The position numbers and the translations under genes are program-made. This document shows, piece after piece, positions 15,461-26,200 of a stretch of DNA of 64,000 nucleotides. Below the pieces are notes generated by a model. The model saw only the letters and a program-made list of their open reading frames with translations, was not told the origin of the DNA and made no database searches. Position 1 is the first letter of the stretch; every line of letters starts with the position of its first letter. The stretch is taken from positions 248,001 through 312,000 of the forward strand of contig NZ_CP045096.1 of NCBI RefSeq assembly GCF_009184865.1, read 5' to 3'. This DNA comes from Streptomyces phaeolivaceus (lineage in GTDB: Bacteria; Actinomycetota; Actinomycetes; Streptomycetales; Streptomycetaceae).

Positions 15461-15477
15461 CCCTCAGACGGGGGTAG
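15461..15477 (+). promoter_or_regulatory. 17-bp motif CCCTCAGACGGGGGTAG, copy 1
   Basis: Identical over 17 bases to a motif on the opposite strand at 37979-37995, upstream of the ethylene-forming-enzyme gene. Here it points towards the lipid cluster, 172 bases before its first ATG. The flanks are unrelated, so the identity is not part of a larger duplication. Likely an activator or repressor site shared by both units. Confidence 0.5.
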
Positions 15478-15649
15478 CTGGACGGCCCGCTTTACCTCAT
15501 CGTGGTGCGAGCGACAGGCCGCTCCCGGCTCCGGCCGGGCCGGGTGCGAGCCCCGCGCTCTCTCCCTCCACCGACTCAAGGCCCGCTGGACGCAGAGCCG
15601 TTGTGTGCCCCCAGCAGCCCCGAGCCTGCGCGCACAGAGAGGCGCCCCC

Positions 15650-16942
15650 ATGGATTTCTCGTACTCTCCACGTCTCGCCGACCTCAAAGAATGCGCTGTC
15701 GACCTCGCCCGGAAGATCATGGTCTACGAGGACGAGTGCGAGGCCGGCAACGGTCTGGGCCCGGAGAGCAGAGCCGCCCTCCGGCAGATCGTGCTGGCCA
15801 GCGGTCTGCAGGCGATGAACGCGCCGGTCGCCTGGGGCGGCGCGGGGCTGACCTGGGTCGAACAGGTCACCGTGGAGGAGGAGTTGGGCGCGCTCACCAA
15901 CGGGCTGTGGGCGGCCGTGTGGCGGCCGACCGCCGCCGCCCTACTCGCCTCCACCCCGGAGCAGCGCGAGCGGTATCTCCTGCCGGAGAACCGGGGCGAG
16001 CGCTTCGGGGCCAGGGCGATCACCGAGCCGGAGGCCGGCTCCGACCCCCGGCGCATCGCGACGGTCGCGGAGCGCACGCTCGACGGCTACCGCATCACCG
16101 GTGAGAAGTGGTTCGTCACCCTCGGGGATCTGGCGGACCATCTGCTCGTGCTGGCGATCGTCCGGCCGGACGGCGCTCCCACGCTGTTCCTCGTAGACAA
16201 GGACACCCCGGGCGTACGGCTGGCCGCCACTCCGCGCTACACCCACAACTTCGCCTACGAACACCCGCACTTCGCCTTCGACGACGTCCACGTGGGCCAT
16301 GACGCCGTCCTCGGGGAGGTGGGCGCCGGACTCGACCTCGTACAGGCCACCTTCTTCGAGGAACGGGTCCTCGTCGCGGCGCACGCCGTGGGCGCCGCCG
16401 AGCGGGCGCTGCGGCTGGCCTCGGACTGGGCGCGCGAGCGGGTGCAGGGCGGACAGCCCATCATCAGGCACCAGTTGATTCAGGCCATGCTGGCGGACTC
16501 CGCGACCGACATCGCCGTCAACCGCATGCTGGTGTACCGGGTGGCGTGGGAGATCGACCGGGGCGGCGACCCCAAGACCCTCAACGCCATGGTCGCCATG
16601 GCCAAGGTGTCGGCGACCGAGGCCGCCGGGCGGGTCGTCGACCGCGCGGTGCAGATCTTCGGCGGACGCGGCTACATGCGGGACAACCCCGTGGAGCGGC
16701 TCTACCGCGACACCCGCGTCGACCGGATCTGGATGGGCACCTCCGAGGTCCAACGGCTCATGATCGCCAACGAGATCGACAAACGCGGACTGTCGGGCCT
16801 GCTGCGCTTCTCCACGGCACCGGCGGAGACGAACGCGGGGCCGGGCGAGGAGAACGAGCGGCCTGGCGCGGAGAACGAGGGGCCGGGCAACGGGCAGGCA
16901 CCCGGGACGCGGGGCCCGCTCGTGGAAGGGGCCGTCCGATGA
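15650..16942 (+). CDS. Acyl-CoA dehydrogenase of the lipid cluster
   Basis: A 430-residue acyl-CoA dehydrogenase. Motifs include APVAWGGAGLTWVEQ, RAITEPEAGSDPRR contacting flavin, EKWFVTLGDLADHLL, and the C-terminal QIFGGRGYMRDNPVERLYRD and RIWMGTSEVQ. The last 35 residues are a Gly/Glu/Asn-rich tail with imperfect repeats. ATG 15650 with GAGAGG upstream is chosen; the frame extends to 15605. Its stop overlaps the next start (ATGA), so it is co-translated with the SCO6745-type protein. A dehydrogenase at the head of a fatty-acid-synthase-like operon could provide an unsaturated starter or desaturate the product; the sequence does not decide. Confidence 0.88.
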   Translation: MDFSYSPRLADLKECAVDLARKIMVYEDECEAGNGLGPESRAALRQIVLASGLQAMNAPVAWGGAGLTWVEQVTVEEELGALTNGLWAAVWRPTAAALLASTPEQRERYLLPENRGERFGARAITEPEAGSDPRRIATVAERTLDGYRITGEKWFVTLGDLADHLLVLAIVRPDGAPTLFLVDKDTPGVRLAATPRYTHNFAYEHPHFAFDDVHVGHDAVLGEVGAGLDLVQATFFEERVLVAAHAVGAAERALRLASDWARERVQGGQPIIRHQLIQAMLADSATDIAVNRMLVYRVAWEIDRGGDPKTLNAMVAMAKVSATEAAGRVVDRAVQIFGGRGYMRDNPVERLYRDTRVDRIWMGTSEVQRLMIANEIDKRGLSGLLRFSTAPAETNAGPGEENERPGAENEGPGNGQAPGTRGPLVEGAVR

Positions 16943-17814
16943 GCGCGCCGACCGTGGCACCCCGGAGCACCGCCCGAGCCCTGCACGACGTCATCGAGCC
17001 CTACCACGCGGTGCTGTACTACGCGCCCCAGGTCCAGGAGGCGTTCGCGGACATCGGGCTGAAGGGCATGTGGCGCGGCTACTTCGGCGGACGCGCCGCC
17101 CCGCTGGGCCCGGCCCCGGCGGCCGTGGTCACCGCGCTCTTCCATCACTTCAAGCCGAGTCTGGTCGCACGGGCGGTCCCGTCCGTGTGGGAGGCCGCGC
17201 TTCCCGACGACATCCTGACCGCCCGGCTGACCGGCGTGGACGCGGCGCTGCGCGCGCTGCTGGGCGACACGGTCGACGGTCCGGACATCGCCGAGGCCGC
17301 GTCCCTCGCCGTCGCGGCCGGCGCCGCGTGCGGTGCGCCGGGCCGTCCGCTCGGCGCCGCGAACGCAGCCCTCGCGCTCCCCGAGGCGCCCCACCTCCGG
17401 CTGTGGCAGGCGGTCACGACCCTGCGCGAGTACCGGGGAGACGGGCATGTCGCCGCGCTGACGCACGCCGAGTGGGACGGCGTCGAGGCCCTGGTGACGA
17501 TCACGGCGGCGGGCGGCGAGGTCCGGTCGAGCATCCAGGCGCGCCGGGGCTGGACCGACGAGGAGTGGGCCGAGGGCGAGCGGCGGCTGCGCGACCGCGG
17601 GCTGCTGGACTCCGCCGGAGATCTCACCCCCGGGGGCCGCGCGGCCCGGGACGCCGTGGAGGCGCTCACCGACCGCTTCGCCTCGGCACCCTGGAACGCC
17701 CTCGGCGCGCAGCGCACCCACCGGCTGTACACCCTCCTCCAGCCGATCGCCGAACGGATCGTCCACGGCCTCGGCATCCCCCTGCCGGTGGCCGCGAAGA
17801 CCCTGGGCGGCTGA
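16939..17814 (+). CDS. SCO6745-type conserved actinobacterial protein
   Basis: A 291-residue mostly helical protein. It carries the features I associate with the SCO6745/SalK-like family: EPYHAVLYYAPQVQEAF, GLKGMWRGYFGGRAAPLGP, ALFHHFKPSLVARAVP and, near the C terminus, WTDEEWAEGERRLRDRGLL. The C-terminal part looks like a winged helix. No catalytic motif is recognisable and biochemical function is unknown; family members often accompany acyl-CoA and natural-product genes. It overlaps the dehydrogenase stop by four bases, indicating translational coupling. Confidence 0.75.
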   Translation: MSAPTVAPRSTARALHDVIEPYHAVLYYAPQVQEAFADIGLKGMWRGYFGGRAAPLGPAPAAVVTALFHHFKPSLVARAVPSVWEAALPDDILTARLTGVDAALRALLGDTVDGPDIAEAASLAVAAGAACGAPGRPLGAANAALALPEAPHLRLWQAVTTLREYRGDGHVAALTHAEWDGVEALVTITAAGGEVRSSIQARRGWTDEEWAEGERRLRDRGLLDSAGDLTPGGRAARDAVEALTDRFASAPWNALGAQRTHRLYTLLQPIAERIVHGLGIPLPVAAKTLGG

Positions 17815-17862
17815 CACCCGCGCCGCGGAAGACCACTCCCCTCACACCGCCTGGCGGAACAC

Positions 17863-18498
17863 GTGAACCATCTGAACGACCCGAGCAACCCGAACGACTC
17901 GAACGACTCGAACGATCAGCACCATCGGAACCAGCCGGGCGCACCACACGCCCTCGCCACCTCGCCCGGCTCCGTGGACGGCTGGCAGGACGTGCGGGAC
18001 CGGCTCGATCTGCGGCGGCTCGTGGACACGTACGCCTCCGCCCTGGACCGGCGGCACACCGAGCTGTTCGCGTCGCTGTTCGACGAAGGGGGCGAACTGG
18101 TCCTGAACCGGCCCTCCGGCAGCGGCCGGCCGCCCCTCGTGTTCGACGGGCGGGACGGCTGGGCGGGCGCCCTGTCCGTGCTGGAGTCGTGCGTCGTGAC
18201 CACGCACTTCGTCGGCAACCACACGGTGACGCTGAACGGGGACGGCGCCACGGGGGAGGCGTACTGCCTGGCCCACGAGATCAGGCCCGCCGAGGACGCC
18301 ACGCACGATGTCGACGACGGACGGCGGGCACGGACGCCCACGCGCATGCCCATGCCCACGCGCATGCGCATGCGGGTCCGGTCCATCCGCTACCACGACT
18401 CCTACCGGCGTACGGCGGGCAGTTGGCGTTTCGCCCGCCGGACATTGACCGTCGACTGGACCGAGGACCGTGTCCTCGTGTCCCCCAGTGCCGGATGA
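17863..18498 (+). CDS. SnoaL/NTF2-like protein
   Basis: A 211-residue protein. The first 35 residues are an Asn/Asp/Ser-rich low-complexity tail (NDSNDSND) encoded by repeats. The NTF2-like core follows: DLRRLVDTYASALDRRHTELFASLF, TTHFVGNHTVTL, EAYCLAHE and RSIRYHDSYRRTAGSWRFARR. This pattern of a cone-shaped fold with a conserved Tyr/Asp-rich face is typical of SnoaL-like cyclases and dehydratases. An insertion of about residues 150-170 (Arg/Met/Pro, from ACGCGCATG repeats) interrupts a strand connection. It could dehydrate or isomerise the synthase product. GTG 17863 is the start with only a weak ribosome-binding site. Confidence 0.75.
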   Translation: MNHLNDPSNPNDSNDSNDQHHRNQPGAPHALATSPGSVDGWQDVRDRLDLRRLVDTYASALDRRHTELFASLFDEGGELVLNRPSGSGRPPLVFDGRDGWAGALSVLESCVVTTHFVGNHTVTLNGDGATGEAYCLAHEIRPAEDATHDVDDGRRARTPTRMPMPTRMRMRVRSIRYHDSYRRTAGSWRFARRTLTVDWTEDRVLVSPSAG

Positions 18499-18509
18499 GG
18501 GGACGGAAC

Positions 18510-20090
18510 ATGGTTGCGGAGAGCGTGTTCTCCGACGACGCGCTCGTGCGTCACGCGCACCGGGTCAGGGAACCCGTGCACCTCGTCCAGGAACAGGCCA
18601 CCGGGCGCGTGGGGCTGGCCCCGGGCGGCGAGGCCGTACCGGCCGGGCCTGGCGCCGACGGCCGGTACCGGGTGCTCGGGACGCTGCCGCCGCTGTACCC
18701 CGAGTGGCTCGGCGACCGCGGTTTCCGCGCCGACCACGGAGTGCGCTTCCCGTACGTCGGGGGCGAGATGGCCAACGGCATCGCGACCACCCGGATGGTC
18801 ACCGCGCTGGCGGAGGCCGATCTGCTCGGGTTCTTCGGCGCCGGCGGACTGCACCACCGGGACGTGGAGCGGGCCGTCGTGGATCTGGCGGCGCGGCTCG
18901 GTGAACGGCGGAACTGGGGCGTCAACCTCATCCACTCCCCGCAGGAGCCCGAGTGGGAGGAGCGGGTGGCCGCCCTGCTGATCGAGCGGCGGGTGCCCGC
19001 GGTCTCCGCGTCCGCGTACCTGGAACTCACCCCGGCGGTGGTCCGGTGCGCCGTCGCGGGCCTCACCACCGACCGTTCGGGCCGCGTCCTGCGCCGTACC
19101 CGGATCTTCGCGAAGGTGTCACGGCCCGAGGTGGCCGAACAGTTCATGTCCCCCGCCCCGCCGGAGATCCTGCGTGCCCTGGTCGGGCGCGGCGACCTCA
19201 CCGCGCGGGAGGCGGACCTCGCCGCGCGCGTCCCGGTGGCCGAGGACATCACCGTGGAGGCCGACAGCGGCGGCCACACCGACAACCGGCCGCTCGGTGT
19301 CCTGCTGCCCGTGGTGCTGGCCCTGCGCGCCGAACTCACCGCCCGCCACGGGTTCCGCAAGCCGCCGCGCGTGGGCGCCGCCGGTGGTCTGGGCGCCCCG
19401 CAGGCGGTGGCCGCCGCGTTCGCCATGGGCGCGGCCTATGTGGTCACCGGCTCGGTCAATCAGGTGTCCGTCGAGGCGGGGCTCTCCGACGAGGGCAAAC
19501 GCCTGCTCGGCGCGGCCGATGTGGCGGACGTGACGATGGCGCCCGCCTCCGACATGTTCGAACTCGGCGTCAAACTCCAGGTCCTGCGCCGGGGCACCAT
19601 GTTCGCCGCCCGCGCCCAGCAGCTCTACGACGTGTACCGCGCGTACGACTCCCTGGAGGCGATCCCTCGGGAGGTGCGCGCCCGGCTGGAGCGGAGCGTG
19701 CTCGGCGGCACGGTCGACGAGGTGTGGACCGGCACCCGCCGGTACTGGCAGGACCGTGATCCCGCGCAGCTCGACCGGGCGGAGCGGGATCCCAAACACC
19801 GTATGGCGCTGCTCTTCCGCTCCTATCTGGGCAGGTCGAGCCGCTGGGCCATCTCCGGTGAGCGGGACCGGCGCACCGACTACCAGATCTGGTGCGGCCC
19901 CGCGATGGGCGCGTTCAACCGCTGGACGAGGGACGGCTTCCTGGGCCGCCCCGAGAACCGCACCGTCGTCCAGATCGCCCTGAACCTCCTCGAAGGGGCG
20001 GCCGTCGTCACCCGCGCGCAGCAGCTGCGCAGCCACGGGGTCCCGCTGCCCGCCGCCGCGTTCGCCTACCGGCCACGACCGCTGGCCTGA
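18510..20090 (+). CDS. pfaD: PfaD-type trans-acting enoyl reductase
   Basis: A 526-residue TIM-barrel flavoprotein of the PfaD/FabK-like family that reduces enoyl-ACP intermediates of polyunsaturated fatty acid (PUFA)-type synthases. Visible signatures are VRFPYVGGEMANGIATTRMV, FFGAGGL, NWGVNLIHSP, EADSGGHTDNRP (the family's flavin/NADPH-site hallmark), RVGAAGGLGAPQAVAAAF and YVVTGSVNQVSVEAG. The full family length is present. ATG 18510 has GAGGGG eight bases upstream; ATG 18495 overlapping the SnoaL stop is an alternative. It precedes the two megasynthase genes, the order seen in terrestrial myxobacterial pfa1-3 clusters and unlike marine pfaABCD. A 205-base gap with a hairpin separates it from the first synthase gene. 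Confidence 0.92.
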   Translation: MVAESVFSDDALVRHAHRVREPVHLVQEQATGRVGLAPGGEAVPAGPGADGRYRVLGTLPPLYPEWLGDRGFRADHGVRFPYVGGEMANGIATTRMVTALAEADLLGFFGAGGLHHRDVERAVVDLAARLGERRNWGVNLIHSPQEPEWEERVAALLIERRVPAVSASAYLELTPAVVRCAVAGLTTDRSGRVLRRTRIFAKVSRPEVAEQFMSPAPPEILRALVGRGDLTAREADLAARVPVAEDITVEADSGGHTDNRPLGVLLPVVLALRAELTARHGFRKPPRVGAAGGLGAPQAVAAAFAMGAAYVVTGSVNQVSVEAGLSDEGKRLLGAADVADVTMAPASDMFELGVKLQVLRRGTMFAARAQQLYDVYRAYDSLEAIPREVRARLERSVLGGTVDEVWTGTRRYWQDRDPAQLDRAERDPKHRMALLFRSYLGRSSRWAISGERDRRTDYQIWCGPAMGAFNRWTRDGFLGRPENRTVVQIALNLLEGAAVVTRAQQLRSHGVPLPAAAFAYRPRPLA

Positions 20091-20107
20091 GCCGCCCCCG
20101 CCGGCCC

Positions 20108-20135
20108 CCGGTCGGTCGGCCGGCTGGCCGACCGG
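20108..20135 (+). terminator. Hairpin between pfaD and the first synthase gene
   Basis: CCGGTCGG (20108-20115) pairs with CCGACCGG (20128-20135); the 12-base interior is itself partly self-complementary. It lies 18 bases after the pfaD stop. It may attenuate transcription between reductase and synthase genes, or stabilise the 3' end. Confidence 0.4.
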
Positions 20136-20295
20136 AACCTCCCGCCCACCCCCCGTCCCGGCCGCCGCCCGCCGTGGCCGCACACCTCCCTGTCCACTCC
20201 CCTCCCTTCCCTGTCCGCACGCTTCCCTGTACGCGCACCCCCCTCCCCCGCCGCCACCGCCCGGCATCCCCACGTGCTCAAGACGGAGAACCGCC

Positions 20296-23200
20296 ATGAC
20301 CGCATCCACCGAACCGGCCCGCCCCTCGCACGTTCCCATCGCCGTCATCGGGACCGCCGCGCTCACGCCGGGCGCGTCCGCCACCGACGGCTTCTGGCGG
20401 AACGTCCTCACCGGCCGGGACCTGATCACCGATGTGCCCGAGGACCACTGGCTCGTCGAGGACTACTACGACCCCGACCCGGCCGCCCCCGACCGGACCT
20501 ACGCCCGGCGCGGCGCGTTCCTCCCCGCGACCGACTTCGACCCGTCCGCGTACGGCATCCCGCCCAACGCCCTGCCCTCCATCGACACCACCCAGCTCCT
20601 CGCCCTCACGGTCGCCGAACGGGTGCTGGCGGACGCCGGTCTGGACGGTCCGGACGCGTTCGACGGGGAACGGACCGGCGTCATCCTGGGCACCGCCGCC
20701 CTGGAGCTGCTGCACACCATGAGCAACCGGATGCAGCGGCCGGTGTGGCTGAAGTCGCTGCGGGAGAGCGGGGTGCCCGAGGACCGCGCCCAGGAGATCT
20801 GCGACCGGATCGCCGCCCACTACGTGCCCTGGCAGGAAGAATCGTTTCCCGGGGTGCTCGGCAACGTCGTCGCCGGGCGTATCGCCGGCCGGTTCGACCT
20901 GCACGGCACGAACTACACCACCGACGCGGCCTGCGGCAGCTCGCTGGCCGCCGTCACCGCCGCCGCCAACGAACTCGCGGTCGGTACGGCCGACTTGATG
21001 ATCACCGGGGGTGTCGACACCCTCAACGACATCCTGATGTACATGTGCTTCAGCAAGACCCCGGCGCTGTCGCGCACGGGTGACTGCCGCCCGTTCGCCG
21101 AGGCCGCCGACGGCACGATGCTCGGTGAGGCGCTGGTGATGTTCGCGCTGAAGCGCCTGACCGACGCGGAGCGCGACGGCGACCGGATCCACGCCGTCCT
21201 GCGGGGCGTCGGTACGTCCTCCGACGGCCGGGGCAGCGCCATCTACTCCCCCGTTCCGGCGGGACAGGCCCGCGCCCTGCGCCGGGCGTACGCCTCCGCC
21301 GGGTACGGGCCCGACTCCGTCGAGCTGGTCGAGGCGCACGGCACCGGGACGACGGCGGGCGACGCGGCCGAGTTCACGGCGCTGCGCACGGTGTTCGAGG
21401 AGTCCGGCCGTCGGGGCGGCCCGTGGTGCGCGCTCGGCTCGGTGAAGTCCCAGATCGGACACACCAAGTCAGCGGCGGGCGCCGCCGGTCTGCTGAAGGC
21501 CGTCCTGGCCCTCCGCCACCAGGTCCTGCCACCGACGATCAAGGTGGAACGCCCCAACCCCGCACTGGAGTTGGAGACCAGCCCGCTGTATCTGAACACC
21601 GACGCCCGCCCCTGGGTGAAGGCCCCCGGGGAGCCCCGGCGGGCCTCGGTGTCGAGCTTCGGATTCGGCGGGACCAACTTCCATATGACGCTGGAGGAGT
21701 ACGTGCCCACGCCGGTCTCGTCCGCCCGGCCGGCGGCACGGGTGCGGACCGCGCCCACCGAACTGTTCGTCTTCGGCGCCGCCTCACCGGAGGAACTGCT
21801 TGCCCGCGCGGGGGCGGAGGTTGAGGTTGATGGGACCGGTGAAGGCGGCGCACGGGCGTTGGCCGATGCCGCCCGGGAGGCTCTGCGTGCCTTCCGCCCG
21901 TCCGATCCCTGTCGGCTGGCGCTGACCGCGTCGAGCCCCGAGGACCTGGCGAACCGGGTCCGGCGGGTGACCGCGCAGATCCGCAGCGCCCCCGACCTCC
22001 CGCTGACCACCCCGGACGGCACCGTCTACCGCACCGGGGCCACCGCCCCCGGACAGTTGGCGCTGCTCTTCTCCGGCCAGGGCAGCCAGTACCCCGGGAT
22101 GGGAGCCGACCTCGCCCTGCATGTCCCCGCCGCCCGGGAGGTCTGGGACCGGGCCACCGCACTCGGCATCGACGACGAACTCCCCCTGCACCGGGTGGTG
22201 TTCCCGGTCCCCGTCTTCACCGAGGAGGAGCGGACGGCCCAGCGGGACCTGCTCACCCGGACCGAGTGGGCCCAGCCCGCCCTGGCCGTGCAGAGCGCGG
22301 CGCTGCTGACCGTACTGCGCGCGACGGGCGTCGCACCCGACTGCGTCGCCGGCCACAGCTTCGGGGAACTGGTCGCCCTGCATGCCGCGGGCGCCCTCGA
22401 CGAGGCCGCGCTGATACGTCTGGCCCGCACGCGCGGCGAGGCGATGCGCGACGCCTGCGCCGAGCCGGGCGCCATGCTCGCCGTCGTCGGCGTCCCCCGC
22501 GAGGACGTCGACGCCCTGCTCGACGGCTTCGACGGCACCCTCTGGCTCGCCAACGACAACGCCCCCGACCAGGTCGTCCTGTCCGGGAAGGCGGAGGCCG
22601 TCACCCGGCTGGAAGGCCAACTGGCCGCAGAGGGCGTCACGGTACGGCGGCTACGGGCGTCGGGGGCCTTCCACAGCCCCCTGATGGCCGAGGCCGCCGA
22701 GCCGTTAGCCGAGTACCTGGACGGACTGGAGTTCCGCCCGCCCCGTCTCGACGTGTACGGCAACGCCGACGCGGAGCCCTATCCGGAGTCCCCCGCGCGG
22801 GTGCGGGACCGTCTCGCCGAGCATCTGCTGGCGCCGGTGCGCTTCGTCGACGGGATCGAGGCGATGTACAAAGCGGGCGTCCGCACCTTCGTCGAGGTCG
22901 GCGCGGGGGCCACCCTGACCGGGCTGGCCGGCGAGATCCTCGGGGACCGGGACCATCTCGCCGTCAGTCTGGACCGCCGGGGCGTGAACGGCCTCACCGC
23001 TCTGCAGCAGGCCCTCGGCACACTGGCCGTGTCCGGTGTCGCCGTGGACCTGGAGGCCCTGTGGAATGCCTGCGGGTCCGCTCCGGACGCGGCCGACCAT
23101 GCCCCACGGCCCCGCCCGCGCATGGCCGTTCCGCTCTCCGGCGCCAACCACGGAGCCCTGTACCCACCGCCCGGCGGAGCGGCTGCCCTGCCGCGCCCCG

Positions 23201-26200
23201 TCCCCGCCGAGACGACGTCGATGCCGACACCGATGCCGATGCCGATGCCGATGCCCGTGGCGGCACCGACGGCCGGGGCCGTGGCCGACACGACGGGCGA
23301 CCCCTGGCTACTGGTGTTCCAGGAGACGCAGCGTCAGGCGGCGCAGGCCCACGCGGAGTTCCAGCGGACCATGGCCGAGAGCCATCTGCACTTCCTGCGG
23401 ACCTTCGAGGCGTCCTCGCTCGGCGCGGCCGGCGTCCCCGCCCCGGAGTACGGCGTCGGGGGCGTCCCCGCCCTGGAGCGCGTGCCGCTCGCACCACCTC
23501 TGCCGATGCCCACGCCCACGCCGGTAGAGGTACCCGACCCCGCATCAACTCCGGTCGCCCTGGGCGGGGTTGTGCCCGCCGAAGCCGCCGTTCCCACCGC
23601 CCCTGCCGCCCCCGCCGGTCCGGACGTGGACGCGCTGCTCCTCGACGTGGTCGCCGAGAAGACCGGCTTCCCGGCCGACATCCTCGAATTCCACATGGAA
23701 CTCGAAACCGATCTCGGCATCGACTCCATCAAGCGCGTCCAGATCCTCTCCGCACTGCGCGAGAAGGTCCCCGCACTCGCCACGGTCGACCCCCACGAAC
23801 TCGCTCCCCTCCGCACCCTGCGGCAGATCGCCGACAAACTCCACGGCGGAAGCGGCCCAGGCGGTTCCGCCGTCATGCCCACCGAACACACCGAGAACAC
23901 CGAACCCGCCGAGCCCGTGGAACGCCTGGCCCCGCCGCCTCCCACCGGGCGCGCCGAGGAGGTGCGGGAGGAGGGCTGTACGCCCGTCGCACTCACCCGG
24001 GCCGTCACCGGGACCGTGCCCGCCCCGCTGCCGGGACTGGAACTGCCGGGGCTGCGGAACGGCCTGGTTCTCGTCACCGACGAGGGGACCGGGGTGGCCC
24101 AGCACCTCGTGACCGCGCTGGGCGAACACGGGGTCACGGCCGCCGTCACGACCGAGGCCGGCCTGGCGGAACTGGTCGGCTTGGCGGGCTCGGCGGCCCC
24201 AGCGGATTCGACGGACCCCGCTGGCTCCGCACCCCGCCCCGGCGGCGAAGACGTGCGCGGTCTGGTGCTGCTCACCGGTCTGCGCCCGGCGCCCACCGAC
24301 GAGGCCGCGACCTCGGTCAACCGGGAGGCGTTCGCCGCCGCCCGTTCGGCGGCGCGGTGGATCGCCGGGCGCGAGGGGGTGTTCGTCACCGTCCAGGACA
24401 CCGGCGGCGACTTCGGTCTCGACGGGGCCCACGGGCCGCGCGCCTGGCTCGGCGGTCCGGCCGGGCTGGCCAGGACCGCCGCGAAGGAGTGGCCCGGCGC
24501 CTGGGTCAAGGCCGTCGACTGCGAGCGGGGCGACCGCGATGCCGCCGCCCTGGCCGAGGTCCTCGCCACCGAGTTGCTCCGGGGCGGCTCGTCGAGCGAC
24601 ATCGGCCTGCGCGCCGACGGTACGCGCCGATCGCTGGTGGACACGGTCGTCCCGCTCACTCCGCTCACCCCGCTCGCCCCGGCCGAGACGCGACCGGAGT
24701 CCTCCGGGCGGCTGGGCCCGGACTCCGTGATCGTCGCGACCGGCGGTGGCCGAGGGGTGACCGCGCTGGCCCTGCGTGCCCTGGCCGAGGCCCACCTGCC
24801 GTCCCTCGTGCTCCTCGGGCGTACCGAACTGGTCGACGAGCCGCCGGGATTGACCGGTGCCTCGGACGCGACCGCGCTCAAGAAGCTGCTCGTCGCCCAG
24901 GCCCGCGAGCGGGGGGAGAGGGTGCCCGGTCCCGCCGAGATCACCGCTCTCGCCGCCCGGGTGCTGGCCGTCCGTGAGATCCAGGCGACCATCGACGCGA
25001 TCGAGGCGACCGCCACCCGGGTGCGCTATCTGACCGTGGACACCCGCGACCCGCAGGCCCTGGCCGGGGCGCTCGACACCGCACGCCGGGAGTACGGCCC
25101 CATCAGCGGCATCGTGCACGGCGCCGGCGTCCTCGCGGACGGTCTGCTGGCCGAGAAGTCCGACGCCCAGTTCGACGACGTCTTCGACACCAAGGTGGAG
25201 GGCCTGCGGGCGCTGCTCGCCGCCACGGCGGACGATCCGCTGGACCTGGTCTGTGTGTTCTCGTCCGTGGCGGGGCGGTTCGGCAACACCGGCCAGGGCG
25301 ACTACGCCATGGCGAACGAGGTCCTGGCCCAGGTCGCCTCCACCGTGGCCGCGACCCGTCCGGACTGCCTGGTGAAGTCGCTGGCCTGGGGGCCCTGGGA
25401 CGGCGGCATGGTGGGACCGGAGCTGCGCGAGCACTTCCGTGAGCAGGGCGTGGCCCTCATCCCGCCGGACGCGGGCGCCCAGGCCTTCCTCCGGGAACTG
25501 CGCGACGAGCCCGGCCGGGTCAGGGTCACCCTCACCGCCGGTGACCCTTCCACCTCGCTCGGGGCGCCCGTCGCGCCCGCCACGGCGGGCGACCTTCTGC
25601 TCAGCGCCCGTACCCACCCGTATCTGCTGGACCACTCCGTCACCGCCACACCCGTGGTGCCGATGGCGCTGGTCGCGGAGTGGTTTCTCGGCGCCGCCCG
25701 CGCATGGCGTCCCGACGCGTCCGGGTTCGTGCTGCGCGACCTCCAAGTGCTCAGCCGTATCGACCTCATCGACTTCGCGTCCGGGGCAGGCGGGGGCCGG
25801 GCACACGGGCTGAGCATCCGGGCGGTGCCGGACACGTCCTCCGACGACGGTGCCGCCCCCAGCACCTCCGGTCCCGGCGCCACCGCCCCCAGCACCTCCG
25901 GTCCCGGCGCCACCGCCCCCAGCACCTCCGGTCCCAGCACCTCCGGTCCCGGCGGCTCCCGCGACGAATCCCGTCCGGGCGGCCCCGGCAACGGCTCCGG
26001 TCCGCGCGGCCTCGTCCTCGAACTCTCCGACGGCTCGCCCCGTCCCGCCTACCGCGCGACGGTCGACGTCCTGACGGACCGCCCGCTCCCCGGCCGTACC
26101 CGCCGAACGCCGGGACACCTCGATCCCCCACCGGCCGAGGAGGGCCACGAGGTCTACGACGGCGGGGTGTTGTTCCACGGGCCCGCCTTCCACGCGATCA

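Noticed and set aside
17070..18509. Large upstream extension of the pfaD frame (to 17070)
   Set aside because: It is the Arg-rich off-frame translation of the SCO6745-type and SnoaL-like genes.
25859..25950. Possible CRISPR-like array from the 30-bp repeats in the first synthase gene
   Set aside because: Units are directly adjacent without spacers, in frame, and encode an APSTSGPGAT linker; this is a coding tandem repeat.
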